From the NCBI GenBank assembly GCA_963714795.1, contig CAVQPS010000008.1, forward strand, positions 1 through 64,000: 64,000 bases of DNA, given 5' to 3'. Every line of letters begins with the position of its first letter. The stretch's first letter is position 1. The DNA is from DATIXJ01 sp963714795 (GTDB taxonomy: Bacteria; Bacteroidota; Ignavibacteria; UBA10030; SZUA-254). The translations under genes were made by a program, and so were the position numbers. A model generated the notes under the pieces. That model saw only the letters and a list, made by a program, of their open reading frames with translations, was not told the DNA's origin and searched no databases. Below, piece after piece: positions 1-9,502 of the stretch.

Positions 1-46
1 CTGACCCCGTATTATATACCAATGATAAGTTAGTAATTTTTCAATA

Positions 47-865
47 TCAAGCATTGGCGACCTGATACGGAAAATAAGTTTCCGGTGCTGGTGGACGATA
101 GCCGAGAGCACTGTGTGGTCTGATTTTGTTGTAACGATTTCTCCATTGTTCTGTAATGACCCGCGCTTCGATTACTGTATCAAATATCTCTCCGTTGAGT
201 AATTCATCTCTGAACTTTCCATTGAATGATTCAATGTATCCGTTTTCCCAAGGACTGCCGGGTTCGATGAACGCAGTCTGAACTCCTAAGTCTTTGAGCC
301 ATTGTCGTATGATCTCTGCGACAAACTCGGGTCCATTGTCCGATCGTATAAACTGCGGCGTTCCACGTCTGATGAACACATCCGCCAAGGTGTCAATGAC
401 GTCATTGGCAGTGATTTTTCTGTCTACACGGATAGCCAAACATTCTCTTGTGTATTCATCGATGATGTTCAACATCCGTATAGCTCTTCCATCACTGGTT
501 CGCTCTGTGACAAAATCATAACTCCAAACATGATTCTTATACGTTGGACGTAGTCTAAGGCAAGAACCATCATTGAACCACAGCCGTCTGCGTTTTGGTT
601 GTTTCTGTGGCACTTTAAGACCTTCCTGTCGCCATATGCGTGCTACACGCTTATGATTCACTTGCCATCCTTCCGTTCTCAGCATTATCGTTATCCGTCG
701 ATACCCATAGCGTCCATACTGGCAGGCAAGCTTTGTGATTCGTGCTCTCAAGCGCTCTGTCTCTGCATTCACCTTCGGCTCTTGCCTCTGTGTCGATCTT
801 GGTTGTTCCAAGACCTGACACGTTCGTCGTTCGGATACCTGAAGCTCCTCTTGGATTTCTTCCAC
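47..865 (-). CDS. IS3 transposase OrfB (DDE integrase core)
   Basis: The 272-residue ORF from a GTG at 865 has an HTH_21 region (about 38-95) and an rve integrase core. Catalytic residues are visible: D117 (in WSYDF), D176 (RSDNGPEF) and E212 (GYIESFNG). The C-terminus has the family motif RPHSALGYRPP. The frame stays open upstream of the GTG to at least 901, so the protein is probably made mainly as an OrfAB fusion through the heptamer at 895-901. No disabling mutation is seen, so the element may be active. Confidence 0.92.
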   Translation of the reverse strand: MEEIQEELQVSERRTCQVLEQPRSTQRQEPKVNAETERLRARITKLACQYGRYGYRRITIMLRTEGWQVNHKRVARIWRQEGLKVPQKQPKRRRLWFNDGSCLRLRPTYKNHVWSYDFVTERTSDGRAIRMLNIIDEYTRECLAIRVDRKITANDVIDTLADVFIRRGTPQFIRSDNGPEFVAEIIRQWLKDLGVQTAFIEPGSPWENGYIESFNGKFRDELLNGEIFDTVIEARVITEQWRNRYNKIRPHSALGYRPPAPETYFPYQVANA

Positions 866-888
866 TGCCCGGCGCTTCTTGACCGGGC

Positions 889-1167
889 TTAGAAGTTTCC
901 CCGTGCTGCTTCCTTTAATATCGAATTATCGATTGTCAGATCGGCTATCACTTTCCGTAAGCGTTGGTTTTCTTGTTCCAGTTCCTTATACCGTTTGGCT
1001 TGGTCTATCTGCAATCCGCCGTATTCTTTCCGCCATTTGTAATACGTTGCATCGCTGATCCCCAATTGTCGGACAACTTCTTCCATTGTTTGTCCCTTTG
1101 CCATCAGAACTTCCGCTTCTCGTAGCTTTGCTACGATCGATTCTACTGTGTGTCGTTTTTTACCCAT
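889..1167 (-). CDS. IS3 transposase OrfA (HTH protein)
   Basis: This 92-residue protein has the usual OrfA layout: an N-terminal helix-turn-helix of the transposase_8 type (about residues 5-55, with the ISDATYYKWRKEYGG recognition-helix region) followed by a leucine-zipper-like coiled coil (about 58-90, ELEQENQRLRKVIADL). OrfA binds the IS ends and, fused to OrfB by frameshifting, forms the active transposase. The reading frame is intact and the length is normal. It ends in TAA at 891-889, just after a slippery heptamer, as in other IS3 elements. Confidence 0.9.
   Translation of the reverse strand: MGKKRHTVESIVAKLREAEVLMAKGQTMEEVVRQLGISDATYYKWRKEYGGLQIDQAKRYKELEQENQRLRKVIADLTIDNSILKEAARGNF
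895..901 (-). other. -1 programmed frameshift heptamer (G GGA AAC)
   Basis: Read on the minus strand, the last orfA codons are CGG GGA AAC TTC TAA, so the heptamer G GGA AAC sits in the correct X XXY YYZ phase. A -1 slip there enters the orfB frame, which is open from this point into the integrase core (KLLSPVKKRR then the OrfB start). This fits the established IS3 way of making the OrfAB transposase. The function is inferred from phase and position. Confidence 0.7.
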
Positions 1168-1235
1168 GACCGTCTCCTTTGATCCATAAATATAACTATT
1201 ACGAAGTTAATCTCGGATCACTTTTTGGGGGTCAG

Positions 1236-1999
1236 GTCAGAATATGGACTTGGAAGAGTTTAAAACAACCCGATAGGAAAGAAGTCGAAGCAACAACGGT
1301 CAATATCGATATAAGAACACTCAAAGCGGCATTTGAAAAGGCAGTCGACTGGGGATACTTAGAGAAGAATCCTTTCCGGCGAGTATCTTTGATGCGAGTG
1401 GAACGAAAGCAGGCCGAATTTCTTTCGAGGGATGAATTCATTCAACTTGTGAAACTGTTCGAGAGGAAAACCTAAAATATATAATTATGTTTGCCGCTTT
1501 GACGGGTTTGCGAAGGGGTGAAATTGTATATCTTCAATGGCGGGATATTGACCTGGTTGGCCGGAAGATCATTATACAGTCATCGGAATATCACAAAACT
1601 AAAATGGGAGGATCACGTGTAGTACCGCTAAGTACTGGTGCGCAGCATGTTATAAATTCAATTCAAGAGCGCTTCGATCCTTTTGTCTTTTCAACTGCCA
1701 ATGGAGAACATTTCAAGGAGGAATATGTCACGAGGAAATTCAAAGAGTACCTAAGGAAAAACGAGTTCAACGAGAATTATCATTTCCATTCTTTGAGAAA
1801 ATGCTTCGCAACTTGGGCAAAGGAAGCTGGAACTGACTTATATGTTCTCAAAGGTATGCTTGGACACAAAGATGTTCGAACCACTGAAATCTATACTGGA
1901 ATTCCCGAACCTTCAATGGTGAAAGCTGCAGAATCCGTATCGAATATGTTTGAGATGGGTTTACTACTTGGAAATCACAATCAATTTTCGGATATTTGA
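1236..1999 (+). pseudogene. Tyrosine recombinase (phage-type integrase), disrupted
   Basis: This is the remnant of a site-specific recombinase. The visible part of the N-terminal core-binding domain (TTVNIDIRTLKAAFEKAV) is followed by a catalytic domain with the first Arg in TGLRRGEI, HSLRK for the His-x-x-Arg pair, LGHKDVRTTEIY for the second His, and Tyr as nucleophile. The 5' end is removed by the IS3 element. There are at least two frame breaks: near 1271-1285 (EEFKTTR ends in TAG while the continuation is in another frame) and near 1464, where one base is missing or two are extra. tRNA-Pro lies 96 bp downstream, a typical neighbourhood for an island integrase. Loss of function is near certain. 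Confidence 0.88.
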
Positions 2000-2011
2000 T
2001 GAACTATAAAT

Positions 2012-2032
2012 CACCTAACAGTTCACCTAACA
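2012..2032. repeat. Two direct copies of CACCTAACA
   Basis: CACCTAACA occurs at 2012-2020 and 2024-2032, just after the integrase stop codon and before tRNA-Pro. Short direct repeats in this position could be arm-type binding sites for the recombinase. That is inference only; there is no second att region in the window for comparison. Confidence 0.3.
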
Positions 2033-2094
2033 CTTTGAGTGAACATTTGAGAGTGCGTCTGGTGAAAATAGGCTCAGAGTAATCGAAAATCAAT

Positions 2095-2169
2095 CGGGAT
2101 GTAGCGCAGCTTGGCTAGCGCGCCTGCCTTGGGCGCAGGAGGTCCCGGGTTCAAATCCCGGCATCCCGA
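2095..2169 (+). tRNA. tRNA-Pro (TGG anticodon)
   Basis: A full cloverleaf can be drawn. The acceptor arms are CGGGATG and CATCCCG, the D-arm GCGC...GCGC, the anticodon stem CCTGC/GCAGG with loop CTTGGGC (anticodon TGG), and the T-arm CCGGG-TTCAAAT-CCCGG. The discriminator is A2169. CCA is not encoded. The gene lies downstream of a broken integrase and may have served as its attachment gene, although the integrase is on the 5' side, which is not the usual arrangement. Confidence 0.96.
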
Positions 2170-2296
2170 CAGCGTTCGAATGGTACCGTGTGATATTGAT
2201 CCGGGAAAAGTTTCTTTTTATTGCTTTTGTTTGTTGATTTGATTACCTTTTGGCACATTTAGATTAAACTTCCATTTCCATGATAAAAGGAATATA

Positions 2297-2665
2297 ATGG
2301 CAGAAAAAAGTCGAATTCTTGTCGTCGATGATGAAGAGGCATTGCGGTCCGTGTTGAGTAGTGAGCTTGCCAGCGGCGGTTATGATGTCGTGTCTGCGGC
2401 CGATGGTGATGAGGCAATCACTTCTATTCAAAATAAAAAATTCGACCTGGTGCTCCTCGATATCAAGATGCCAAAGGTTGATGGGTTTGAAGTGTTGAAG
2501 TTTATTAAGAAGAGCCACCCGACGGTGAAGGTCATCATGCTCACCGGCTTTGCCGATTTGAAAAATGCAATCGAATCAAAAAAACACGGCGCTGAAGATT
2601 TCGTCAGCAAGCCGTATGATCTCGTTGATTTGTTGACAACCATTGAACGCGTGTTGAGCGAGTGA
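2297..2665 (+). CDS. Single-domain response regulator (CheY-like)
   Basis: A 122-residue stand-alone receiver domain. Acidic pocket D11-D12, phospho-acceptor D55 (VLLDIKMP), the switch Thr in MLTGF and the conserved Lys in SKPYD are all present, so it should be phosphorylatable. It has no output domain. AAAAGGAATATA precedes the ATG and gives a ribosome site. It lies 25 bp upstream of an NtrC-type regulator with a very similar receiver, which suggests co-transcription and perhaps phosphate competition or relay. No histidine kinase is adjacent, so the signal is unknown. Confidence 0.92.
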   Translation: MAEKSRILVVDDEEALRSVLSSELASGGYDVVSAADGDEAITSIQNKKFDLVLLDIKMPKVDGFEVLKFIKKSHPTVKVIMLTGFADLKNAIESKKHGAEDFVSKPYDLVDLLTTIERVLSE

Positions 2666-2690
2666 CACTCGTTTCTTCCGTCGATGTGTA

Positions 2691-4032
2691 ATGCCCCAGC
2701 GTTACAAAATCCTTATTGTAGATGACGAAGCCGCGCTGACCACGCTGTTGAGGGAAGAATTGCAGCAGCCCGGAATGTTTGAAGTCGATCTTGCCTTCGA
2801 TGGTGTCGAAGCCATCAATCTCATCCAGAAAACTCTTTACGATGTCGTCCTGCTCGATATGAAAATGCCCCGCGTGGACGGCCGTGAAGTTTTGAAATTC
2901 ATTCAGGAACATTCCCCGTCGTCGCAGGTCATTATCCTTTCGCAATACGCCGATCTGAAAATGGCGGTGGAAACGACCAAGCTCGGCGCGTACGAAGTGC
3001 TCGGCAAACCGTACGACATCGATCAGATCGAGCAGACGATCGAACGCGCCATCGAACGCAAGAAGCTTGCCATCGATAATAAATTACTGCAAACGGAACT
3101 TTCCCGGAAGCTCGGCTCGTCGGATATCATCGGCGAAAACCCGGCGTTCCGTCAAGTCCTTGAAAACGCGGAACGCGTTGCCCGCAGCGATTCGATAGTA
3201 TTGATTCTCGGCCCGAGCGGCACCGGCAAAGAACTCATTGCCAATCTCATTCACAAATCAAGCCCACGTGTACACCGGCCATTCGTGCCCGTGAATTGTT
3301 CTTCCATTCCCGATACATTGTTGGAGAGCGAGTTGTTCGGTCACGAAAAAGGTGCGTTTACGAATGCCTACTCGACCAAACCCGGCCTGGTGGAGGTTGC
3401 CAACGGCGGCACTCTTTTTCTGGATGAAGTCGGCGACATCAGCCCGGTTATCCAGCCGAAACTGTTGCGGTTTTTGGAAACGGGAGATTTCCGGCGCGTC
3501 GGCGGCACCAACGAACTGAAAGCCGATGTGCGCGTTATTTCCGCAACGAATAAGAATCTTCAGGAAGAATCGCGCTGCCGGGCGGTTCCGTGAAGATCTG
3601 CTTTATCGTCTGACGGTTGTGACGATCCGCATTCCCGCGTTAAAAGATCATCCCGACGATATTCCTCTGCTCGTCGATTATTTTTTGAAGAAAAAATCCA
3701 AATCGAGAGAAACAAAAACGCTCAGCGCGAAAGCGCTGGAAAAATTGATGAAGTACGATTGGCCCGGCAATGTGCGCGAGCTGGAACATATGATCGAGGG
3801 AGCGGTCATCCTTTCACCGAATCAAATGATCGACGCATCCGATCTCCATCTTCCGGAGCGACAGGCAGAACCGGTTTCCGAGTCGATGTCCATGGAAGAT
3901 GTGGAGCGTGTGCATATCGAAAAAGTTCTCAGAATGTTCAACGGCAACCGGAAGAAAACTGCCGAAGCATTGAACATCAGCGAAAAAGGTCTCTATCTGA
4001 AAATAAAAGAGTACGGCCTCTCGGTTGATTAA
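2691..4032 (+). CDS. NtrC-family sigma-54 response regulator (frameshifted)
   Basis: A receiver (residues 1-120, acceptor D56) is followed by an AAA+ domain with Walker A GPSGTGKE (174-181) and Walker B TLFLDEVGD, then a Fis-type C-terminal HTH (about NGNRKKTAEALNISEKGLYLK). The family hydrolyses ATP to open sigma-54 promoters. The sigma-54 contact loop reads GAFTNA (221-226) where most members have GAFTGA. One extra base near 3571-3574 breaks the frame: the first frame stops at 3593 and the second carries AAGRFREDLLYRL onward. Deleting one base restores a normal protein of about 446 residues. Sequence error or recent mutation cannot be told apart here. Confidence 0.88.
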
Positions 4033-4044
4033 TGTGAAAAATGC

Positions 4045-4067
4045 GGCATTTTTATCTGAAAAATGCC
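4045..4067 (+). terminator. Hairpin after the NtrC-type gene
   Basis: GGCATTTTT and AAAAATGCC form a perfect 9-bp stem with a 5-base loop, 13 bp after the stop codon of the regulator. No clear U-run follows, so intrinsic termination would be weak. It may instead protect the mRNA 3' end. Confidence 0.4.
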
Positions 4068-4168
4068 AATTGACATTTGTTAGAAATCTTCTATAATGTG
4101 TTTATCATTCCGATTATATTGTTCCTTGCTGGCTTAAGAAATCGATATACCTGCTTTCGGGTGTGAAC

Positions 4169-4210
4169 GGAGACTATTGTAACGGTCTCCTCTTATAAGG
4201 AGGAATTCAT
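4169..4210 (+). promoter_or_regulatory. Leader hairpin and strong Shine-Dalgarno
   Basis: GGAGAC (4169-4174) and GTCTCC (4185-4190) can pair just upstream of AAGGAGG (4197-4203), which lies 7 bases before the ATG at 4211. A consensus Shine-Dalgarno is uncommon in this group, so it supports the start and suggests strong expression. The hairpin could influence access to the site; that is inference. Confidence 0.45.
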
Positions 4211-7200
4211 ATGCGACACTTTTCATTGATCCTCTCGCTATTATTGTTGAGCAGTTTAGGTTTTGCACAACAACGATATCTTGTTTCTCCCAATCAAGAA
4301 ATAATTCCGCTCAAAAAAGGACAAGCTGCTTCCAAGCTAATTGCTAAACGGCTGAGTAAATTTTCAGGTCGTACTGTCAACGCGACGACAACTTGTTTGA
4401 ATCCGGTTACATTCGGATATACCGAGTGGCTATATCCTCCCAATTGGATCATCACCGGATACCATAAAGATGTGTTGGGACAATGGTATGTTGCACAGGC
4501 AGCAGGAACAATCGATACAATTTTCTGGACTGCGGCGGATGTCGGCGCTTTAGATTCCGAGTTGATCATCAGTATTCATCAGTCCAATATCGGACTGACG
4601 TATGGTCCCGGCATTCGTCCCGGACCGTTTGATCCTCCATGTCAGAACTGGGGATACTGGATCGACACTGCCGATGCCGATCAGGGCATCGCAGCGTTTC
4701 CGGAAGATGCTCATCCTTATCCCGGAACTTTCCATTCAACAATAGCTAACGGAACGGCAGGTCCTCCGGTTGGTGCATCCCTTTGGGGACCCGGAAGTTA
4801 TTATGTCGTCGACCATGCAAATTCCATCAATCATGTGGCGATGCTGGATTATGGATTTCCATGTAGTGTCAGTGTCGGACAAGTGTTTTTTATTGGAATG
4901 AAGATTAATTCACCGAATGAACATGTCTATCCCGATACCCGTACCGGTTGGTGGGCTTTCGGCCTTCAGGTAAGTACTTCCGACGAAAATTACCCGTCAC
5001 GTGGTTGGAAATTTTATGAGCACGATTCCGGTCCTTCGAATTGTGCCGGTTTGCCCATCAATGAAATCAAGCGTGGATGGGTTGCCCGCGGTGGAATGGG
5101 ACCCGATTCAACATATGTTTTAGATTACAATTGGTGGTATACAATGACAGCAACATCAAGTAAACCGCCGATTGTCAACGATTACGTTTTTCCGAACAAC
5201 ACGCTTTCGACCGGTCCTCAACTTGTCGAAGTCACTGCCGATGATTGCAATCTTGCAAATCCCGGTTTGGCCGGGAATTGCGAGCGTATCCATTACTTGG
5301 TCGCTCAATGGTGTCGTGCAAACGGCAATATCGATGGTTAATGTCATCGGTGATGTCTGGCAAGGATATATTCCCGGTGAGCCGGTTGGATCGACCATTA
5401 CTTTCTTTGTTACAACTGTTAATAACGAAGGGATTTCTGCAAGTGCTCCCGGTCATCAATACCGCGTTATCAATCTGCTCAATGCGTACTACCAGATCGA
5501 TACGTTCTCGGTTTGCCCGGCACAGACAAGTATTGCCGGCACGGGAACAGTTGTCGATCTGTCGAGATTCTTCGATGAAGATCCAACAATCGAACCGGGA
5601 GACGACGGACAGGCAGGACCGTTTGCCATTCCCGGCGGTCCGATGGCGATCTTTGGCGATACGGCACGGTACGTGTGGATTGGTGTGAACGGAGCAATCG
5701 CATTGTCAAAGACGGCAACCGACACGCTGGACATTAATTCCGGCGGAGCGTTCAACCCAACGTGGAAGTTTCCGATGGCACAGCGACATGGGCGCGGCGA
5801 TTTAACCGGTAAAAATCTTGGCCTTCCGCCTAAAAATTTAATTGCACCGTTCTTTGCAGATTTAATATACGGCGATTCGGCAGGAAAATATGGAAATATC
5901 CGGTATGGTAACGGCGGCGATCCGTGTCAGTTTATTGTCGAGTATGATTCTGTCGGTACATTTGATCAAGTTACGAGAAATCCTGTGCCGGATTATACAA
6001 CATTCCGCGTGATCTTGAACCGTTGCGACGGAACAATCAAGTACGAATACGATGTTATCGGACCGCAAGAGCAGGATTCAGTTGCGCTGGTCGGTATGCA
6101 GGCAGACTCGAATCATATCACTGCCGGATATTCTGGCGCAACGCCGGGTTATGTATTCTTGAATCAGCTCGGGTATCCGATCGAAACCCGACCGAAATCG
6201 GGAATGTGTGTGAAGTTTACACCGGGAGCTGCATATTATGCAACAACGGGATGGAATATTGTTTCGGTTTCAACGATACCGGTTGACAATAACTACAGCA
6301 GAACATTTGACTACCCCGGATCATTTTCTCCACCATTCAGATTTTACGGAGGGTCATATCGTCACGACATGACAACATTAGAGAATGGCGTCGGCTATTG
6401 GTTGAAATATGCAAACCCGTTGTATGCAGGAGTTCCAGGAACTCATTTCAGCAGTGTGTTTGACACTGTCGTTACTGGATGGAATATGATCGGCGTACCG
6501 TCGGGACCTGTTCCGGTGCCGAGCGGAATTACTCCGGTGAATTGCAACATCACTTCAAGCTTCTTTGGATACAACGGCAGCGGTTATAACATCATCAACA
6601 CATTGTTACCCGGGCGTGGATATTGGGTAAGAGTGACGACGACGGGACCGAATGCCGTGTTGCACCTAACATCGGCGGCGATATTGCCGAAGGTTGAACA
6701 AGCAGAAACAGATCTTGCACAAATGAACCAACTGACTGTGCGGGATTCGAAAGGCGGAAACCAGACATTGTATCTCGGTAGCGAGAACGTGTTGAAGAGT
6801 GCATTAAACTCGTACGAGATGCCGCCGTCGATGGCGGAACTGACAGGATTCGATGCACGGTTCAGTTCCGGGCGGATGGTGGAAACATATCCCGCCGCAA
6901 TGAATAATACAAAAGTTGAATATACGATTGACATTCAAACAAGTGCATATCCGGTGACGATCAGTCTGGAAGGAACAAAAGGAACTCTTGCCGGAATGAA
7001 GATGGCGGCACGCACACAGCAAGGACAATTGCTCGGCTCTTTGAATGGCGAAGGAAGCAGTATAAAAATTACCAATGCAAGTGTGAAAGCCGTTGTATTG
7101 ACATTGAACGACGGAGCCAATATCCCGAAAGTATTTGCATTAGGGCAGAATTATCCGAACCCGTTCAACCCAACAACTCGCTTTACGGTCGATGTACCGA

Positions 7201-7406
7201 AGGCAAGTTCGGTGGAGGTGACGATCTATGATGTGCTTGGACAGAAGGTGAACACATTATTGAACGGGCAACAGGCGGCTGGCAGTATCTCGGTGCAATG
7301 GGATGGACGTGATGCGAACAGGTTGCCGGTGACAAGCGGTGTATACTTTGTCCGGATGAAAGCGGGCAACTTTACCGCCACTCAGAAAATTGTGTTGATG
7401 AAGTAA
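4211..7406 (+). CDS. Large secreted protein with T9SS C-terminal domain (frameshifted)
   Basis: The signal peptide is clear (residues 1-19, LSLLLLSSLGFAQ). The long ectodomain has no enzyme motif I recognise; the first half is Trp/Tyr/Pro-rich, and about 5500-6200 holds a segment resembling secreted beta-sandwich modules. The C-terminus (from FALGQNYPNPFNP) is a standard type IX sorting domain of the FlgD-like fold ending in KIVLMK, so the protein is likely exported by T9SS and released or surface-anchored. One extra A at 5276-5277 breaks the frame (first frame stops at 5341). Removing it joins PGLAG to IASVSITWSLNG and gives about 1064 residues. Function unknown; an adhesin or peptidase-like surface protein is possible. 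Confidence 0.82.
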
Positions 7407-7413
7407 TATCGTT

Positions 7414-7521
7414 GTTGTCCGACAGTTAAACTGTCGAACAACATCCGTGCTTTTGGGAGCAAGTTCTACTTCCGACCAGAACTTAAACGTTGCGGTGGTG
7501 TCAGGTCTTATGACCTGACAC
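7414..7521 (+). repeat. Three inverted repeats downstream of the T9SS gene
   Basis: Three hairpins follow the stop codon: GTTGTCCGACAGTT with AACTGTCGAACAAC (7414-7442), AAGTTCT with AGAACTT (7461-7484), and GTGTCAGGTC with GACCTGACAC (7498-7521, 4-base loop). None has a U-run. They are probably palindromic intergenic repeats that may also stop transcription between this gene and the convergent lipoprotein gene. Confidence 0.45.
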
Positions 7522-7547
7522 ATAGCTGGGCTCTCTTAAAGATTAAA

Positions 7548-7916
7548 TCAATTTTCAAAAGGAATAAAGCCAGTATGAAATTTACCATCTTCCTCTAATA
7601 CGAAATTTATATCTGTTGATGGCAAGTCCGACCCGTTTATTGAAATCTTTTGTTGGGTTATATCGATTATTACATTTTTGTACAAAATTTTGCCAATTCC
7701 ATCTACCACCATAATATATTTTTGTTCTCCAATTTTATATTTTAAGCTATCCCCTCGAAATTGAAGAAGACCTGGATCAGATTCATTTTTAATAAAAATA
7801 TTAGTTTTTCGCTGCCCAATCTCTAAAATGAGAAATGGTTCAGTATTCTTACTACATTTCCATGTCCCCAACGCTAAGAAAATGACCACGGCTACATTTA
7901 AAAGATTTCTTAACAT
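7548..7916 (-). CDS. Small putative lipoprotein
   Basis: 122 residues. The N-terminus (VAVVIFLALGTWKCSK) has a hydrophobic stretch ending in Cys20, like a lipoprotein signal although the residues before the Cys (TWK) do not match the strict lipobox. The rest is a small beta-rich domain with charged surface residues. I do not recognise the family. The gene stands alone, convergent with the T9SS gene, and is AT-richer than its neighbours, which could mean recent acquisition. Confidence 0.6.
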   Translation of the reverse strand: MLRNLLNVAVVIFLALGTWKCSKNTEPFLILEIGQRKTNIFIKNESDPGLLQFRGDSLKYKIGEQKYIMVVDGIGKILYKNVIIDITQQKISINGSDLPSTDINFVLEEDGKFHTGFIPFEN

Positions 7917-8057
7917 TTTGAAAAACTCCTAAATGTGAATAAGTCGTATTGAATTTCTATTAAATACACGTACAAAGAACAATTCCATCCCAAAGTATAT
8001 CCACTGAATATTCAAAAGTCAAGAGAATTCAATGGGAGGTAGTCGATCGGTTTACTC

Positions 8058-8195
8058 AGATCGCCAATCCCAAGATTCCCCGTCTTGCTGTCCCGCTCAT
8101 TGAGCGGGATTGTTCAGCATCTATTCCGAGCTTGCTTAGTTCGGATTCCGAATAGAATCGTTTCGGAAAGACGGGGTAATTTAAATTGACCAACT
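8058..8195 (-). repeat. MITE-like inverted-repeat element, single copy
   Basis: The core at 8078-8176 is bounded by CCCCGTCTT and AAGACGGGG. It carries internal segments (GTTCAGCATCT, TTCGGATTCCGAA, TTTCGGAAAG) shared, in reverse orientation, with the double element at 37990-38297. The similarity also covers flanks on both sides (ATCGCCAATCCCAAGA and TAAATTGACC). A separate hairpin, TCCCGCTCA/TGAGCGGGA, lies inside. No ORF is present. Long terminal inverted repeats plus dispersed copies suggest a non-autonomous mobile repeat. Confidence 0.65.
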
Positions 8196-8212
8196 ATGCT
8201 TTTTGTTCCTTG

Positions 8213-8244
8213 TTTGCTTTTCCAACCGTATTTTCGTAATTTTG
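8213..8244 (+). promoter_or_regulatory. Candidate FCB-type promoter
   Basis: TTTG at 8213-8216 and TAATTTTG at 8237-8244 match the Bacteroidetes -33/-7 elements (TTTG and TAnnTTTG) with a 20-base spacer. It would start transcription near 8250 and drive the long run beginning with the acyl-CoA dehydrogenase. Prediction by match only. Confidence 0.45.
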
Positions 8245-8263
8245 AGCCATCATTATCCGTGAT

Positions 8264-8295
8264 ACGCCTTCATTCAAACTGAATGGGGCGTTTTT
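8264..8295 (+). terminator. Terminator-like hairpin in the leader of the dehydrogenase gene
   Basis: ACGCCTTCATTC and GAATGGGGCGT form a stem with a 5-base loop, followed by TTTTT. It lies between the candidate promoter at 8213-8244 and the ATG at 8318 and points the same way as the gene. It could be an attenuator, or simply block transcription from upstream if the real promoter is further down. Confidence 0.5.
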
Positions 8296-8317
8296 GTAAT
8301 ATCAAGAAAGACCTACC

Positions 8318-9488
8318 ATGACAAAATTTCAAGGTGTTGACTACTATAATATCGAAACTCTCCTGAGTGAAGAAGAAATTCTTGTTCGTAATACCGTGCG
8401 CGAGTTTGTCGATGATAACATTATTCCCATCATAGAAAAACATTACCGTGTCGGAACTTATCCCAAAGAACTTGTTCCCAAAATGGCGGAGCTCGGCCTG
8501 TTCGGCTCCACGTTGCCGGCAAAATACGGCTGCGCGGAGATGAATAACGTCGCCTACGGTTTGGTGATGCAGGAATTAGAAAGAGGCGACAGCGGCGTCC
8601 GCAGTTTTGCTTCCGTCCAGAGCGCGCTCGTCATGTACCCGATTTATACGTTCGGTTCCGAAGAACAAAAAGATTTCTGGCTTCCGAAACTTGCCACCGG
8701 CGAGAAAATCGGATGCTTCGGTTTGACGGAGCCTGATTTCGGCTCGAATCCCGGCGGGATGATCACGCATGCCGAAGAAAAAAAGGATTGTTTCGTTCTT
8801 AACGGTGCGAAGATGTGGATTACGAACGGAACCATCGCCGATGTTGCCGTTGTCTGGGCAAAAATGAATGGCGTGGTTCACGGCTTCCTCGTCGAAAAAG
8901 GAACAAAAGGATTTACCGCTCCCGAAATGACCGGCAAATTGTCTCTTCGTGCATCGGTGACGTCGGAACTTATTTTTCAGGATTGTGTGATACCAAAAGA
9001 AAATAAATTTCCGAAAACGGATGGCCTGAAATCTCCGCTCATGTGTCTGAATCAGGCGCGATATGGAATTGCCTGGGGCGGTATCGGTTCGGCGATGGCA
9101 TGTTACGATGCGGCGACTCAGTTATGCGAAGTCGCGGATTCAATTCGGAAAACCGATTGCATCATTCCAGTTGACGCAGGAAAAATTAGTTTACATGCTG
9201 ACCGAAATTACGAAAGCACAGCTTCTCTGTCTCCAGCTCGGTCGGTTGAAGGATCAGAAAAAGCTTCGCTTCCAGCAAGTGTCGCTTGCGAAAAGAAACA
9301 ACGTTGCCATCGCTCTGGATATTGCCCGGTGTGCTCGGGAAATTCTCGGTGCAAACGGCATTCTCGACGAATATCCGGTAATGCGTCATGCGGCAAACCT
9401 CGAATCGGTAAAAACATACGAGGGCACGCACGAAATGCATACGTTGATTGTCGGTGAAGATATAACGGGAATTCCGGCGTTTGTATAA
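8318..9488 (+). CDS. Acyl-CoA dehydrogenase, glutaryl-CoA dehydrogenase-like (frameshifted)
   Basis: A flavoprotein of the acyl-CoA dehydrogenase family: all-alpha N-domain (ELERGDSGVRSFASVQ), middle beta domain (CFGLTEPDFGSNPGGM, MWITNG) and C-terminal domain with SRIQFGKPI and the catalytic-base motif YEGTHEMH. GcdH oxidises glutaryl-CoA to crotonyl-CoA in lysine and aromatic degradation and passes electrons to ETF. The fingerprint fits GcdH better than short-chain enzymes. One extra A at 9116 breaks the frame; without it the sequence reads DAAL-SYAKSRIQFG and gives about 389 residues. Since no residue is otherwise lost, a sequence error is likely. The guaB gene follows after 14 bp. Confidence 0.88.
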
Positions 9489-9502
9489 TTTATAAATTAT
9501 TC

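Larger units (their letters stand above)
1..1235 (-). mobile_element. IS3-family insertion sequence
   Basis: The ends carry short inverted repeats: CTGACCCC at 1-8 and GGGGGTCAG at 1227-1235, with the TG...CA termini usual for IS3 elements. Inside are orfA and orfB on the minus strand with a -1 frameshift signal between them. The right end lies inside the 5' part of a tyrosine recombinase pseudogene. The left end coincides with the window start, so no target-site duplication can be checked. A contig that starts exactly at an IS end is a common assembly break. The family call is secure; the exact left boundary is not. Confidence 0.85.

Noticed and set aside
599..892. Plus-strand open frame inside the IS
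   Set aside because: It lies antisense to the IS3 transposase, whose motifs are clear.
2691..4032. Two separate genes (receiver/AAA+ and AAA+/HTH)
   Set aside because: The second frame continues the AAA+ domain exactly where the first stops; a single extra base explains both, so one gene is annotated.
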